This document shows positions 8,440 to 17,809 of a stretch of DNA of 61,449 bases, piece after piece (the stretch's first letter is position 1; every line of letters begins with the position of its first letter). The position numbers and the translations under genes were made by a program. The stretch spans positions 1 to 61,449 of the forward strand of contig JAGHZU010000024.1 of NCBI GenBank assembly GCA_017745235.1, given 5' to 3'. The stretch is from Caulobacter sp. Its GTDB lineage: Bacteria > Pseudomonadota > Alphaproteobacteria > Caulobacterales > Caulobacteraceae. The notes below the pieces were generated by a model that did no database searches, was not told where the DNA came from, and saw nothing but the letters and a program-made list of their open reading frames with translations.

Positions 8440-8726
8440 GGGCGTGTTTTGACAGCGGCCGAGCCCCGGGCCAAGCGCGGCGCCACATCAGCGCCTTGGA
8501 ATTTCGCTCAAAAGCGCACATCGGCTTCAGCGGCCCTGCATCGGGGGTTTCCACCCTCACAGAGGCGCGATCGGAGATTGAAACGAAGCATGAACACGCG
8601 CCGGCCGCAAGGCGACCGGGGCGGCGTTCACCCCTCGTCAATCTTGTCGCGCGTTGTGTGGGCTTGAGCTAAACGGAACTTCGGCGCGCGAACGGGACCC
8701 CGCGCGCCTTCGGGAACAGAGACGAC
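8440..8726. other. Divergent intergenic region recQ / PBP
   Basis: A 287-bp gap between divergent genes that must hold the promoters of both. I found no LexA box, hairpin terminator or convincing small gene. A minus-strand open frame of 72 codons (8423-8641) looks like a chance frame and runs into recQ. Confidence 0.5.
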
Positions 8727-10691
8727 ATGGCCAACGGTACCTTCGGCGGGAACAAGCCGGCGAAGCCGCAACGCACGCCGCTGCAGGCGCTGCTCTACTG
8801 GACCACCGTGCTGGGCGTCTGGGGCCTGATCTTCGTGGTGGCCTTCTTCGCGGTCTTCGCCACCGACCTGCCCGACACGTCCAAGCTGTACGACGTCAAG
8901 CGCCAGCCCTCGATCAACTACCTGGATCGTTCGGGCGCGCTGCTGGCCGTGCGCGGAAGCCAGTACGCGCCGCCGGTCGACATCGACGCCCTGCCCGAAT
9001 ACGTCCCGGCCGCCTTCGTGGCCATCGAGGACCGCCAGTTCTACCACCATATCGGCTTCAACCCCTGGGGCATCCTGCGCTCGGCGATGTGGAACATCAG
9101 CCACAGCGGCGGCCCCCAGCGGGGCGGTTCGACCATCACCCAGCAGCTGGCCAAGAACCTGTTCCTGAGTCCGGCCCAGAACTATCGCCGCAAGGCCCAG
9201 GAGCTGATCCTGGCGGTGTGGCTGGAGATGAAATTCTCCAAGAAGCAGATCCTGGCGCTGTACATGAACCGGGTCTATTTCGGCGCGGGAGCCTACGGCA
9301 TCGAGGCCGCCTCGCAGCGCTACTTCAACAAGCCCGCCAGCCAGCTGACCGTCGGCGAGGCCGCCCTGCTGGCCGGGCTGATGAAGGCTCCGGCCCGCTA
9401 CTCGCCCGTCGCCGCCAGCGACCGCGCCGCCCGCCGCGCCACCGTGGTGCTGGACGAGATGGTGCGCATGAAGGCCATCACCCCCGCCCAGCGCGACGAG
9501 GCGTTCAAGGAGCCCGTGCGCGTGTCGGCCACCCTGGCCAACCAGCGCGCCCAGTATTTCACCGACTATGTCGACGCCCAGGTGCGTTCGCTGGTCGGCG
9601 AGCCGACCGAGGACCTGGTGGTGGAGACCACCCTGGACCTGCCGATCCAGGTCGCCGCCGAGCGTTCCGTGCAGCAGGGCGTCGAAGGTCACAAGAACCA
9701 GGGCGCCGAGCAGGCCGCCCTGGTGGCCATCGACGGCGAGGGCCGCATCCGCGCCTATGTGGGCGGCGCCGACTACGGCCAGACCCAGTTCGACCGCGCC
9801 ACCACCGCCCGTCGCCAGGCCGGTTCGGCCTTCAAGCCGTTCGTCTACCTGACCGCCATGGACCAGGGCCGCAATCCCAACGTCATGGTCGTGGACGAGC
9901 CGGTGAAGATCGGCAATTGGGAGCCCAAGAACTACACCAACAAGTACCTGGGCCCGATGACCCTGCAGACGGCCCTGGCCCAGTCGATCAACACGGTCGC
10001 CGCCCGCCTGGCCAACGAGGTTGGCACCAGCAACGTCGCGGCCACGGCACGCCGCCTGGGCATCACCAGCAAGATCCAGCTGGACCCGTCGATGGCGCTG
10101 GGCGCGGTCGAGGTCTCGCCGATGGAGATGGCCCAGGCCTACGCGCCTTTCGCCAACGGCGGCTTCCTGGCCAAGGGATACGGCATTGAGCGCATCCGCA
10201 CGACCAGCGGCAAGGTCCTGTACGACCACAGCGTCGACAAGGCCCAGCGCCCGGCCGTGATCGGCTCGCCCTCGCTGCAGTACATGAACCAGATGATGCG
10301 CCAGGTCGTGGCCTCGGGCACCGGCGCGCGCGCCAAGGTCCCCGGCTACGACATCGCCGGTAAGACCGGCACCACCAGCGATTACCGCGACGCCTGGTTC
10401 GTGGGCTACACTGGCGGCTTCGTGGCGGCGGTCTGGACCGGCAAGGACGACAACACCCCGATGAAGCGGGTGACCGGCGGCGGCGCCCCGGCCGAGATCT
10501 GGCGCAACTTCATGGCCGCGGCCCTGCCACGCCTGAAGGCCACCCCGATCCCCGGCGGGGTTGTCGAACCGCCCGCCAGCGCCTCCGAGGATCCGATCGG
10601 CGACATTCTGACGGGGCCTGCGACGCCGGAGGGCCCGGCGGCCGAAACCCCGGCCCCGGGCACACCGGCGCCGGACCAGCTGCCTTACTGA
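8727..10691 (+). CDS. Class A penicillin-binding protein (PBP1A family)
   Basis: This bifunctional peptidoglycan synthase has 654 residues. It has a short cytoplasmic tail, one transmembrane anchor (about 22-46), a GT51 glycosyltransferase and a transpeptidase. The glycosyltransferase has catalytic Glu101 in EDRQFYHH and the GGSTITQQLAKNLFL signature. The transpeptidase has Ser367-x-x-Lys370, Ser420-x-Asn422 and Lys546-Thr-Gly. The C-terminal ~45 residues are Pro/Ala-rich and probably unstructured. Caulobacters have several class A paralogues; I cannot say which this one is, so no symbol is given. Upstream ribosome site: GAACAGAGAC, weak. Confidence 0.94.
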   Translation: MANGTFGGNKPAKPQRTPLQALLYWTTVLGVWGLIFVVAFFAVFATDLPDTSKLYDVKRQPSINYLDRSGALLAVRGSQYAPPVDIDALPEYVPAAFVAIEDRQFYHHIGFNPWGILRSAMWNISHSGGPQRGGSTITQQLAKNLFLSPAQNYRRKAQELILAVWLEMKFSKKQILALYMNRVYFGAGAYGIEAASQRYFNKPASQLTVGEAALLAGLMKAPARYSPVAASDRAARRATVVLDEMVRMKAITPAQRDEAFKEPVRVSATLANQRAQYFTDYVDAQVRSLVGEPTEDLVVETTLDLPIQVAAERSVQQGVEGHKNQGAEQAALVAIDGEGRIRAYVGGADYGQTQFDRATTARRQAGSAFKPFVYLTAMDQGRNPNVMVVDEPVKIGNWEPKNYTNKYLGPMTLQTALAQSINTVAARLANEVGTSNVAATARRLGITSKIQLDPSMALGAVEVSPMEMAQAYAPFANGGFLAKGYGIERIRTTSGKVLYDHSVDKAQRPAVIGSPSLQYMNQMMRQVVASGTGARAKVPGYDIAGKTGTTSDYRDAWFVGYTGGFVAAVWTGKDDNTPMKRVTGGGAPAEIWRNFMAAALPRLKATPIPGGVVEPPASASEDPIGDILTGPATPEGPAAETPAPGTPAPDQLPY

Positions 10692-10708
10692 GACGCGGCG
10701 CCCGCCGC

Positions 10709-11920
10709 CTAGATCACCCCCCGCGCCTTCAGGCCCTCGATCGCCTCGGTCGACAGGCCAGCCACCTCGGCCAGGACCGCCTCGGTGTGCTCGCCCAGGG
10801 CCGGCCCCGGCCACCGCACCCCGCCGGGCGTCTCCGTCAGGCGCGGGAAGGCGTTCTGCATCTTCACGCTGCCGAACACCGGGTGGGGCAGCTCCACGAT
10901 CGACTGCCGGGCCTGGAACTGCGGATCGGCCAGCATGTCGGGCGCGCGATAGACGCGTCCGGCGGCGACGCCCGCCTCCTCCAGCCGGGGCAGCAGGGCC
11001 TCGATGTCCTGCTCCACCGTCCAGCCGCCGATCACCGCGTCGAGCTGTCGCTGGTTGGCGCCCCGAGCGGCGTGGTCGCGGTAGCGCTCGTCCTCGGCCA
11101 GTTCCGGCCGCCCCATCACGTCGCACAGGCGCTTGAACAGGGTGTCCTGGTTGGCGCCGATCAGGATCAGCTCGCCCGAGCGCGTAGGATAGACGTTGGA
11201 GGGGGCGATGCCCGGCAGCACGGCGCCCGAACGTTCGCGCACGTAGCCGGTCAGGTCGTACTCGGTGACCAGGTTCTCCATCACCGTCAGCACGCTTTCG
11301 TAGATCGCCGCATCGACCACCTGGCCCTTGCCGGTGCGATGGCGGGCATGGACGGCCATCATCACGCCCAGGGCCGCGTTCAGGCCCGCCAGGCTGTCGC
11401 CGACCGAGATGCCGGCCCGCGCCGGCGGACGGTCGGGCTCGCCGGTGATGTAGCGCAGGCCGCCCATGGCCTCGCCCACCAGGGCGTAGCCGGCGCGGTG
11501 CGAATAGGGCCCGGTCTGGCCAAAGCCGGAGACCCGCGCCATGACCAGGCCCGGATTGGTCCGCGCCAGATCCTCGTAGCCCATGCCCCACTTCTCCAGC
11601 GTGCCGGGGCGGAAGTTCTCGACCACCACGTCGGCCTTGGCGATCAGGGCGCGGGCGACGTCACGCCCCTCGTCGGTGCGCAGGTCCAGGGTGACCGATT
11701 TCTTGTTGCGGCCGATGACCGGCCACCAGGGCGAATGGCCCTTGGGCTTGGTGCGCCCCCACTGCCGCATGGGATCGCCGGCCTTCGGGTCCTCGATCTT
11801 GATCACCTCGGCGCCGAAGTCGCCCAGAACCTGGCCGCAGAACGGGCCCGCGATCAGCGTGCCCATCTCCACCACCCGCAGGCCTTCCAGTGGCGCTTGG
11901 GCCAGTGGCGCTTGGGCCAT
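10709..11920 (-). CDS. CaiB/BaiF family (class III) CoA-transferase
   Basis: The 403-residue enzyme moves CoA between carboxylic acids. N-terminal LRVVEMGTLIAGPFCGQVLG is the family signature, followed by DFGAEVIKIEDP. Asp in VDAAIYESVL fits the catalytic aspartate that forms the acyl anhydride. Further family blocks are VVENFRPGTLEKWG and SGFGQTGPY. Donor and acceptor acids cannot be deduced. The N-terminus holds a 15-bp tandem duplication giving AQAPL twice. It converges with the PBP gene and stands apart from other acyl-CoA genes. Confidence 0.92.
   Translation of the reverse strand: MAQAPLAQAPLEGLRVVEMGTLIAGPFCGQVLGDFGAEVIKIEDPKAGDPMRQWGRTKPKGHSPWWPVIGRNKKSVTLDLRTDEGRDVARALIAKADVVVENFRPGTLEKWGMGYEDLARTNPGLVMARVSGFGQTGPYSHRAGYALVGEAMGGLRYITGEPDRPPARAGISVGDSLAGLNAALGVMMAVHARHRTGKGQVVDAAIYESVLTVMENLVTEYDLTGYVRERSGAVLPGIAPSNVYPTRSGELILIGANQDTLFKRLCDVMGRPELAEDERYRDHAARGANQRQLDAVIGGWTVEQDIEALLPRLEEAGVAAGRVYRAPDMLADPQFQARQSIVELPHPVFGSVKMQNAFPRLTETPGGVRWPGPALGEHTEAVLAEVAGLSTEAIEGLKARGVI
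11887..11916. repeat. 15-bp tandem duplication in the CoA-transferase start
   Basis: CCAGTGGCGCTTGGG occurs twice head to tail (11887-11901 and 11902-11916), just inside the start codon of the CoA-transferase. The unit is five codons, so the frame is kept and the peptide AQAPL is doubled. It looks like a recent replication-slippage event. Confidence 0.9.
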
Positions 11921-12042
11921 GCACTTTCTCCCCGATGATCACGGAACCGATCACGGCCACGTGAAGTTGATTAGCCCTCCAAGGCGCGGCGCGGCGCCAG
12001 GGGTGATCAACGTTCTAGAAAAACGCGCAGGGAAAGAAAGCC

Positions 12043-12687
12043 ATGACCCGTAAGCTTCTCATCGTGGGCGCCGCCATCGCCGCCCTGAGCGTCGCCGCCT
12101 GCGGCCAGAAGGCCGACGAGACCAAGGGCGCCGCCACTCCCGCCGAGCAGGCCGCCACGCCTGACGCCAATCCCGCCGCCACCGTCCCGACCCCGGCGGA
12201 CGAGACCAAGGCCGCCACCTTTGTGGAGAAGGCCGCCGCCAGCGACCTGTTCGAAATCGAAGCCGCCAAGCTGGCCGCCAAGCGCTCGACCAACGCCGAC
12301 GTGAAGGCCTTCGCCGCCAAGATGGAAAAGGCCCACACCAAGACCACCGAAGACCTGAAGGCCGCCATCTCGGCCTCGGGCGCGGCGCTGACCCCGCCGA
12401 CCGCCCTGCCCGAGGACCTGCAGGGCAAGCTGGACGACCTGACGAAGGCCGACGCCAAGGACTTCGACAAGAAGTACGCCGACAGCCAGGTCGACGCCCA
12501 CCAGGCGGCCCTGAACCTGCTGCAGCGCTACGCCCAGGACGGCGACACCGCCGCGCTCAAGGCCTTCGCCGCCGCCACGGCTCCCGCCGTCCAGGAGCAC
12601 CTGAACATGGCCGAGGGCCTCAAGAACGGCTTCGACACCGGCAAGGATGTGGCCAAGGCCCAGGAGAAGGCCGAGGGCAAGAAGTAG
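12043..12687 (+). CDS. DUF4142 lipoprotein
   Basis: The 214-residue product has a lipoprotein signal, MTRKLLIVGAAIAALSVAAC, with the lipidated Cys at residue 20. A Thr/Pro/Ala-rich linker runs to about residue 60, then a helical domain of the DUF4142 type. That domain contains FVEKAAASDLFEIEAAKLAA, a later VDAHQAALNLLQRYAQDG and VQEHLNMAEGL. DUF4142 is related in fold to ferritin-like bundles, but I see no metal site. Its function is unknown. An AGGGAAAGAAAG ribosome site lies before the ATG. Confidence 0.85.
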   Translation: MTRKLLIVGAAIAALSVAACGQKADETKGAATPAEQAATPDANPAATVPTPADETKAATFVEKAAASDLFEIEAAKLAAKRSTNADVKAFAAKMEKAHTKTTEDLKAAISASGAALTPPTALPEDLQGKLDDLTKADAKDFDKKYADSQVDAHQAALNLLQRYAQDGDTAALKAFAAATAPAVQEHLNMAEGLKNGFDTGKDVAKAQEKAEGKK

Positions 12688-12692
12688 ACGCC

Positions 12693-13115
12693 TCAGGGGA
12701 TCGCGTAGGCGACCGTCGCCTTGGCGGCGGCTCGCTCGCGCGTCTCCGACCAGATCAGGATGTCGGCCGTGGCGATACGACGGCCCAGCTTCAGCAGGGT
12801 GGCCTCGGCATGGAGGTCGCCCGGCTTGGCTCCGCGCAGGAAGTGGATGGTCAGGGACGTGGTCACCGCCATCGCCACCTCACCGATATGGGCCAGCAGC
12901 ACCGCATAGGCCGCCGTGTCGGCCATGGCCATCTGGGTGGGCCCCGAGATCAGGCCGCCGGGCCGCAGGGCGCGGGTGGCGAAGGCTTGCCGCACCAGAA
13001 CCCGGCCCGGTCCCACCTCCAGCACTTCCGGCAATTGAGCCCCAGCCTCGGGAAAGGCCCGCGCCAGGAACGCGTTCAGGGCCGCCGCGTCCAGCCTGGG
13101 CTCCAGATCGCTCAT
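12693..13115 (-). CDS. PaaI-family hotdog thioesterase
   Basis: The 140-residue hotdog-fold protein shows the PaaI/YbdB family pattern. RPGGLISGPTQMAMADTAAY contains the helix that normally bears the catalytic acid, followed by AVTTSLTIHFLRGAKPGDL and HAEATLLKLGRRIATADI. It probably hydrolyses an acyl- or aryl-CoA. Its start codon overlaps the stop of the ABC permease/peptidase gene upstream by 4 bases (ATGA), so it is likely the last gene of that operon. The acyl substrate is unknown. Confidence 0.85.
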   Translation of the reverse strand: MSDLEPRLDAAALNAFLARAFPEAGAQLPEVLEVGPGRVLVRQAFATRALRPGGLISGPTQMAMADTAAYAVLLAHIGEVAMAVTTSLTIHFLRGAKPGDLHAEATLLKLGRRIATADILIWSETRERAAAKATVAYAIP

Positions 13116-16100
13116 CGCGTCTCCACCCGGGCGACGTTGTCGTCGCCGTTGCGGTCGATGACCATGTTGTAGGGATCCACCCCGGCCACGCGCGGGGCGA
13201 CCTTCGTAACGAAGGTCAGGGTTTGGGTTCCGGAGCGGATCACGCGCCGTTCGACGGCGATCACCTTGTCAGGCCCGAAGTCCTTCTTTCCAGGCTCGAG
13301 CGTGAACAGGCCCACCTGCATCGGCTCGGCCATCGGCGCCGGCGTCTCCTGGCCCTTGCCCTGGGCGTAGAGCTTGCGGGCCTCGACCACCAGGGTGGTC
13401 TGATAGCGACCGTCGGCCAGGCGGTGGGTCTTCGCCGAGGTGGTCTTCAGGTCGTAGAGGGTGATCTTCTCGAACAGGTCGGTGATCAGGGCCTGCTTGT
13501 CGGCCGGGGCATGCCGGCGGAAGGCGGCGATCAGCTCGATCATCGTCGGATAGGGCGGCCCCTTGAAGGCGTAGGCCGCCAGCATCTCGCGCAGGGCCGC
13601 GTTGACGTTGGCCTCGCCGATTTCGTCGGCCAGCCGGTACATCACCAGCGAGCCTTTGTTGTAGTAGATGTACGGCTGCTCCTCGACCCGGGCCAGGGGC
13701 AGCTCCTCGATCACCTCGCCGCCGCGCGAGCGCAGGTAGCGATCCAGCTCATACTTGAGGAACTTGCGGATCATCGGCTCGCCGTAGGTCTTCTTCATGA
13801 CCATCAGGGCCGAATACTGGGCCAGGGTCTCGGCCAGGGCCGCGCCGCCTTGCTGGTCGGCGCCGATCAGCTGGTGGGCCCACCACTGGTGGCCGATCTC
13901 GTGCGCGCCGACATAGGTGACCATGTCGATCTTGCTGGGATCCTCGTAACGCGACACGAAGCCCAGGTTCTCGGACCAGGGAATGGTGTTGGCGAAGGAC
14001 TGGGCGAAGTTTCCGTAGCCTGGGAACTCCAGATAACGCAGCTGGCGGAACTGGTAGGGGCTCAAATTGGCCTGGTCGTAGTCCAGCGACCGCTTCATCG
14101 ACTCCAGCATGCGGTCGATGTTCCAGGCGTGGGCCGGATGGTAGTAGATCGCCAGGTTCACGCCCTTGTAGGCTTCCTCACGCAAGGCGTAGCGGGCCGA
14201 CTGGATCGAGAAGAAGTGCAGGATCGGGGCCTCGGTCACGAACCGGGCGGTGCGCCGGGGGCCGCCGCCAGCCACCGGACCACCCGTCTTCACGGGCTCG
14301 ACCCAGGTGCGCTCCGAGACCTTGTAGCCCGGCGCGATCGGCGTCTGGTCGGCGTCGGTGGTGACGGTGATGTCGGCCGTCACCCAGTCGCTGTCGCGAC
14401 GCAGGCCGTTGAACTGGCGGGACGGGACGTCGCCCAGCTTGGCCGGACGCAGCTCGGCCGGCAGGCCGTACTTGCGGCGCTTGGTGCGATCCTTCAGGAG
14501 GCCGCCCCGGTCCATGCCCAGCGAGGGCGCCAGCAGCTGATCGTTGATGAAGGTCCCATTGTCGACGACGTGGGTGTCGGCGCCGCTGTTGGGGAAACCC
14601 AGTTCGACCCGGGCGGTCGAGAACGACATCATCCGCCGCTCGCCCGGCTGCATCGGGGTGTCGAAGGCGAAGATGCGGTAGTTGAAGCGCTCGAACGTGC
14701 GCTTGGGCCGCGCGCCCTCGATCGACAGGGCCAGCACCTTAAGATCGCGATCGAAGCGCACGTGGATCTCGCGCAGCGGCTTTCCGGTGCGGTTCTCGAA
14801 CTCGTAGACGCCCTTGGTGTCGACGCGCGGCATGTGCGGACGGATGTCAACGTCCAGCTTGACCGCCACGATCTTGGGCTGAGGCGTGTTTTCGAACTGC
14901 AGCAGGGTCCTTTCGTAATCGGCCTGCCAGCGCTCGTTGGAGAGGGCCGTGCGGTACTCGTTCCAGACGTTGGTGTTGAAGAAGATGAAGACGCCCAGGC
15001 CGGCGAACAGCACCGCTGCCCCGGCCATCACCAGGCCCGAACGGCCGATCAGGCGGCGCGGCAGGGCGGCCAGGCGCGGCCTCAGGCGGCTTTCGGTCCC
15101 CCGCCGCCACAGCACGTGGCACAGCACCAGCAGCATGGTGGCGAACGCCGCCCAGTAGAAGCGGAACCACCAGGCGCCCTTCCAGAACCGGCCCAGCCCG
15201 TTGAGGTCGGACTGCGGCACGTTGGGCGCGCCGTCGTAGAGATAGAGATTGTGCTCGGCCCCCAGCCCGCCGGCGACGATCGTGCTGATCAGGAAGAGCA
15301 CCATCAGGCCCCAGCCGACGAACTTGTGCGGCGACAGCACCTGCAGGAACACCGCCAGCACCGCCAGCAGCAGGCAGTCGAACGTCTGGGGCAGAACCCA
15401 CCAGACCAGGTAGTTGACCAGTTCCAGGTGCGTGTAGCCTCTGGCCAGCTGCATGGCGATCGCCACCAGCACGCTGACCATGAAGGTCGAGGCCAGGACC
15501 AGGGTGATGGCGATGGTCTTGGGCAGCACGAACGCCCAGTCGGGGATCGGGGTGGCGTCGATCAGCTCGTGCGTGCGGCGGTCCTGTTCGCGCCAGACCA
15601 GCTCGCCCGCATAGAAGCTGGCGATGACCATGGTCATGAATGGGAAGACGCCCATCATCGCGCCGATCATGGTGCGGGTGACGGGATAGACGGCCCCGCC
15701 ATAGGCGCCTTCGCTGGTGGCGTACCAGAGATTGAACAGCGACAGCACCGCCGCCAGGCCCAGCAGCACCAGGTAGGCGGGGCTGAGAAACACCTGCTGG
15801 GCGTCCAGCCGGGCGCGGGCCCAAAGCTGCGTCCAGCGGGAGGTCAGGTCGAACCGCGGGACGACATGGACCACCGTGGTCGGGCGAACCGTCTCGACCT
15901 GGCCTTTCTCGCGCCTGCCGCCGGCCGCCCCATCGCCGCGTCGCAGGTCGAACAGCCAGTAGCCGGCGGCCAGTATGGCGAAGGCCACGCCGATCCAGAT
16001 CAGGCGATTGGCCAGCAGGTATCCCGTCACGGGAGGGGTCATGGTGTTGCGTTCGGCCGCCGTCCAATAGAGCGTGGCCAGGCGGAAGGCCCCCGCCCCG

Positions 16101-16729
16101 AACGGCTCGCCCAAGGCCGCCAGCGTCTCCCAGCCCGGCTGGCGCATCAGCATGCCGCCCAGGAACTGCGCGGCCATGAAGGCGATGACGCCGACATAGG
16201 TCCACATCATCGAGCGGGTCAGGGTGGTCAGGGCGAAGAAGACGGCCGAGGTCAGCAGAAGCGACGGCAGGGCCAGCACCAGGTAGGCGAAGGCGTAATG
16301 ACCCAGCACGAACGGGCCGACCGTCTCGGGGTCGACCCAGGGCATGACGGCTCCCACCGCCATGCCCACCGGCACGGCCAGGAACGACAGGGCCGCAGCG
16401 GCGAAGGCGCCGGTGAACCGTCCATAGAGGTAGGTGAACTTGTCCAGCCGGGTCGACCGCAGGATGCCGCCGAAGCCGGTCTCCTCGTCGCGCGTGACGA
16501 TGTTGGCGACGAAGGCCGCCGTCACGAACATATAGATGGCCGCGAAGTTCAGGTGGAGGATGGCGATCGCGGTGGCCGCGTTCTTGTGGACGTTGCCCGA
16601 CGAGCCGATATTGACGTTGCTGGACGCCACCGCGCCGAACGCCAGCAGGGCGAAGACGATCACCCCCACCCAGAAGACGGGCTGGCGCGTCTGGTAGCGG
16701 AATTCGAAGGCGGCGACTTTTCCAAACAT
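13112..16729 (-). CDS. ABC transporter permease fused to M1-family aminopeptidase
   Basis: The 1205-residue protein joins two modules. Residues 1 to about 560 hold roughly twelve transmembrane helices in two ABC-2 permease-like halves. They are split by a soluble linker and the charged GDGAAGGRREKGQ stretch. After a further membrane helix near residue 580 (VMAGAAVLFAGLGVFIFF), an M1 metallopeptidase follows, with zinc site HEIGH at 943-947 and the third ligand Glu967 in LAETLAQYS. The catalytic residues look intact, so a membrane-anchored peptidase coupled to an ABC exporter is inferred. ATG 16729 is chosen since the open frame before it is antisense-like and covers the ATPase gene. Substrate unknown. 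Confidence 0.9.
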   Translation of the reverse strand: MFGKVAAFEFRYQTRQPVFWVGVIVFALLAFGAVASSNVNIGSSGNVHKNAATAIAILHLNFAAIYMFVTAAFVANIVTRDEETGFGGILRSTRLDKFTYLYGRFTGAFAAAALSFLAVPVGMAVGAVMPWVDPETVGPFVLGHYAFAYLVLALPSLLLTSAVFFALTTLTRSMMWTYVGVIAFMAAQFLGGMLMRQPGWETLAALGEPFGAGAFRLATLYWTAAERNTMTPPVTGYLLANRLIWIGVAFAILAAGYWLFDLRRGDGAAGGRREKGQVETVRPTTVVHVVPRFDLTSRWTQLWARARLDAQQVFLSPAYLVLLGLAAVLSLFNLWYATSEGAYGGAVYPVTRTMIGAMMGVFPFMTMVIASFYAGELVWREQDRRTHELIDATPIPDWAFVLPKTIAITLVLASTFMVSVLVAIAMQLARGYTHLELVNYLVWWVLPQTFDCLLLAVLAVFLQVLSPHKFVGWGLMVLFLISTIVAGGLGAEHNLYLYDGAPNVPQSDLNGLGRFWKGAWWFRFYWAAFATMLLVLCHVLWRRGTESRLRPRLAALPRRLIGRSGLVMAGAAVLFAGLGVFIFFNTNVWNEYRTALSNERWQADYERTLLQFENTPQPKIVAVKLDVDIRPHMPRVDTKGVYEFENRTGKPLREIHVRFDRDLKVLALSIEGARPKRTFERFNYRIFAFDTPMQPGERRMMSFSTARVELGFPNSGADTHVVDNGTFINDQLLAPSLGMDRGGLLKDRTKRRKYGLPAELRPAKLGDVPSRQFNGLRRDSDWVTADITVTTDADQTPIAPGYKVSERTWVEPVKTGGPVAGGGPRRTARFVTEAPILHFFSIQSARYALREEAYKGVNLAIYYHPAHAWNIDRMLESMKRSLDYDQANLSPYQFRQLRYLEFPGYGNFAQSFANTIPWSENLGFVSRYEDPSKIDMVTYVGAHEIGHQWWAHQLIGADQQGGAALAETLAQYSALMVMKKTYGEPMIRKFLKYELDRYLRSRGGEVIEELPLARVEEQPYIYYNKGSLVMYRLADEIGEANVNAALREMLAAYAFKGPPYPTMIELIAAFRRHAPADKQALITDLFEKITLYDLKTTSAKTHRLADGRYQTTLVVEARKLYAQGKGQETPAPMAEPMQVGLFTLEPGKKDFGPDKVIAVERRVIRSGTQTLTFVTKVAPRVAGVDPYNMVIDRNGDDNVARVETR

Positions 16730-16740
16730 CCGGTCGCGCC

Positions 16741-17619
16741 TCAGGCTGCGCGACGGGTGTTGGACAGGGTCGAGAAGTAGACGTCCTCCAGCCCGCCCTC
16801 CACGCGGGAGAAGCCCGCGCCCGGATCGCTGTCGCAAAGGACGTGGATCACGGTGCGCCCGCCCAGCAGGCGCGTGGAGATCACCTGGTGGCTCTCCTTG
16901 GCCGCCTCGAGGTCGGCCTTGTCGATGGTCTTCTTCCAGATGCGGCCATCCAGAGCGCGGACGAGGTCGGCGGGCGCGCCCTCCTTGACGATGCGACCGT
17001 CGCAGATGATCGCCATGGCCGGGCAGAGGTCGGAGACGTCCTCGACGATGTGGGTGGACAGGATCACCACCACATTCTCGCCGATCTCCGCCAGCAGATT
17101 CAGGAAGCGGTTGCGCTCCTCGGGGTCGAGGCCGGCCGTGGGCTCGTCGACGATGATCAGGCCGGGGTCGCCGATCAGGGCCTGGGCGATGCCGAAGCGC
17201 TGGCGCATGCCGCCCGAAAAGCCCGCAATGGCCTTCTTGCGCACGGTCCACAGGTTGACCTGGTTGAGCAGGCTCTCGACCAGGTCCTTGCGCTCCCGGG
17301 CGCCGGCGATCCCCTTCAGGACCGCCATGTGATCGAGCATGTCGTAGGCCGAGACGCGGGGATAGACGCCGAAGTCCTGGGGCAGATAGCCCAGGGTGCG
17401 CCGCAGCAGGTCGGGCGACTTCAGCACGTCGATGTCCCCGAAGCGGATGTGGCCCGAGGTCGGGGCCTGCAGGGTGGCGATGGTGCGCATCAGGGTCGAC
17501 TTGCCGGCGCCGTTGGGGCCCAGCAGGCCGTACATGCCGCGCGGGATCGTGAGGTTGACCTCGTCCAGGGCCCGAACACCGTTGGCGTAGACGTGGGTCA
17601 GGTTCTCGATGATCAGCAT
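16741..17619 (-). CDS. ABC transporter ATP-binding protein
   Basis: The 292-residue ATPase subunit partners the permease/peptidase fusion that starts 11 bp downstream. Walker A is GPNGAGKS, the Q-loop LPQDFG, the signature SGGMRQR, and Walker B LIIVDEPTAGLDP with the H-loop in STHIVEDV. The C-terminal ~70 residues match the regulatory extension seen in ABC-2 drug and antibiotic exporters. ATG 17619 (MLIIENLTHVY) is chosen because it starts at the normal NBD N-terminus and has GGAG 8 bases upstream. An earlier in-frame codon would add 21 unrelated residues. Confidence 0.93.
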   Translation of the reverse strand: MLIIENLTHVYANGVRALDEVNLTIPRGMYGLLGPNGAGKSTLMRTIATLQAPTSGHIRFGDIDVLKSPDLLRRTLGYLPQDFGVYPRVSAYDMLDHMAVLKGIAGARERKDLVESLLNQVNLWTVRKKAIAGFSGGMRQRFGIAQALIGDPGLIIVDEPTAGLDPEERNRFLNLLAEIGENVVVILSTHIVEDVSDLCPAMAIICDGRIVKEGAPADLVRALDGRIWKKTIDKADLEAAKESHQVISTRLLGGRTVIHVLCDSDPGAGFSRVEGGLEDVYFSTLSNTRRAA

Positions 17620-17809
17620 CGCGGCTCCGGGCCCTCTCGTATCCTGCGTGACGGGTTTTCGCCACAATTGCTCCAACGTCATGACTCGGCGTCACGGACC
17701 AGGGCAAGTGAAAGAACGTTTAGACCACGTCCTTGGCGGGGATGTTGCAGGATCATGTCCTGACAGAGGAGGCCTTTTGATCCGACGGATTTGGGTCTAA
17801 TCAGGCGCC

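Noticed and set aside
8423..8641. A 72-codon minus-strand frame in the recQ/PBP gap as a small gene
   Set aside because: It overlaps recQ, has no ribosome site or coding bias, and its composition looks random.
12647..16780. A 1377-codon plus-strand open frame antisense to the ABC permease/peptidase
   Set aside because: Composition is Arg/Gly/Gln/His-rich without domains, and the minus-strand frame has all the motifs and codon bias.
16730..17707. N-terminal extension of the permease/peptidase frame upstream of 16729
   Set aside because: It covers the ABC ATPase gene in another frame and reads as Arg/Gly/His-rich nonsense.
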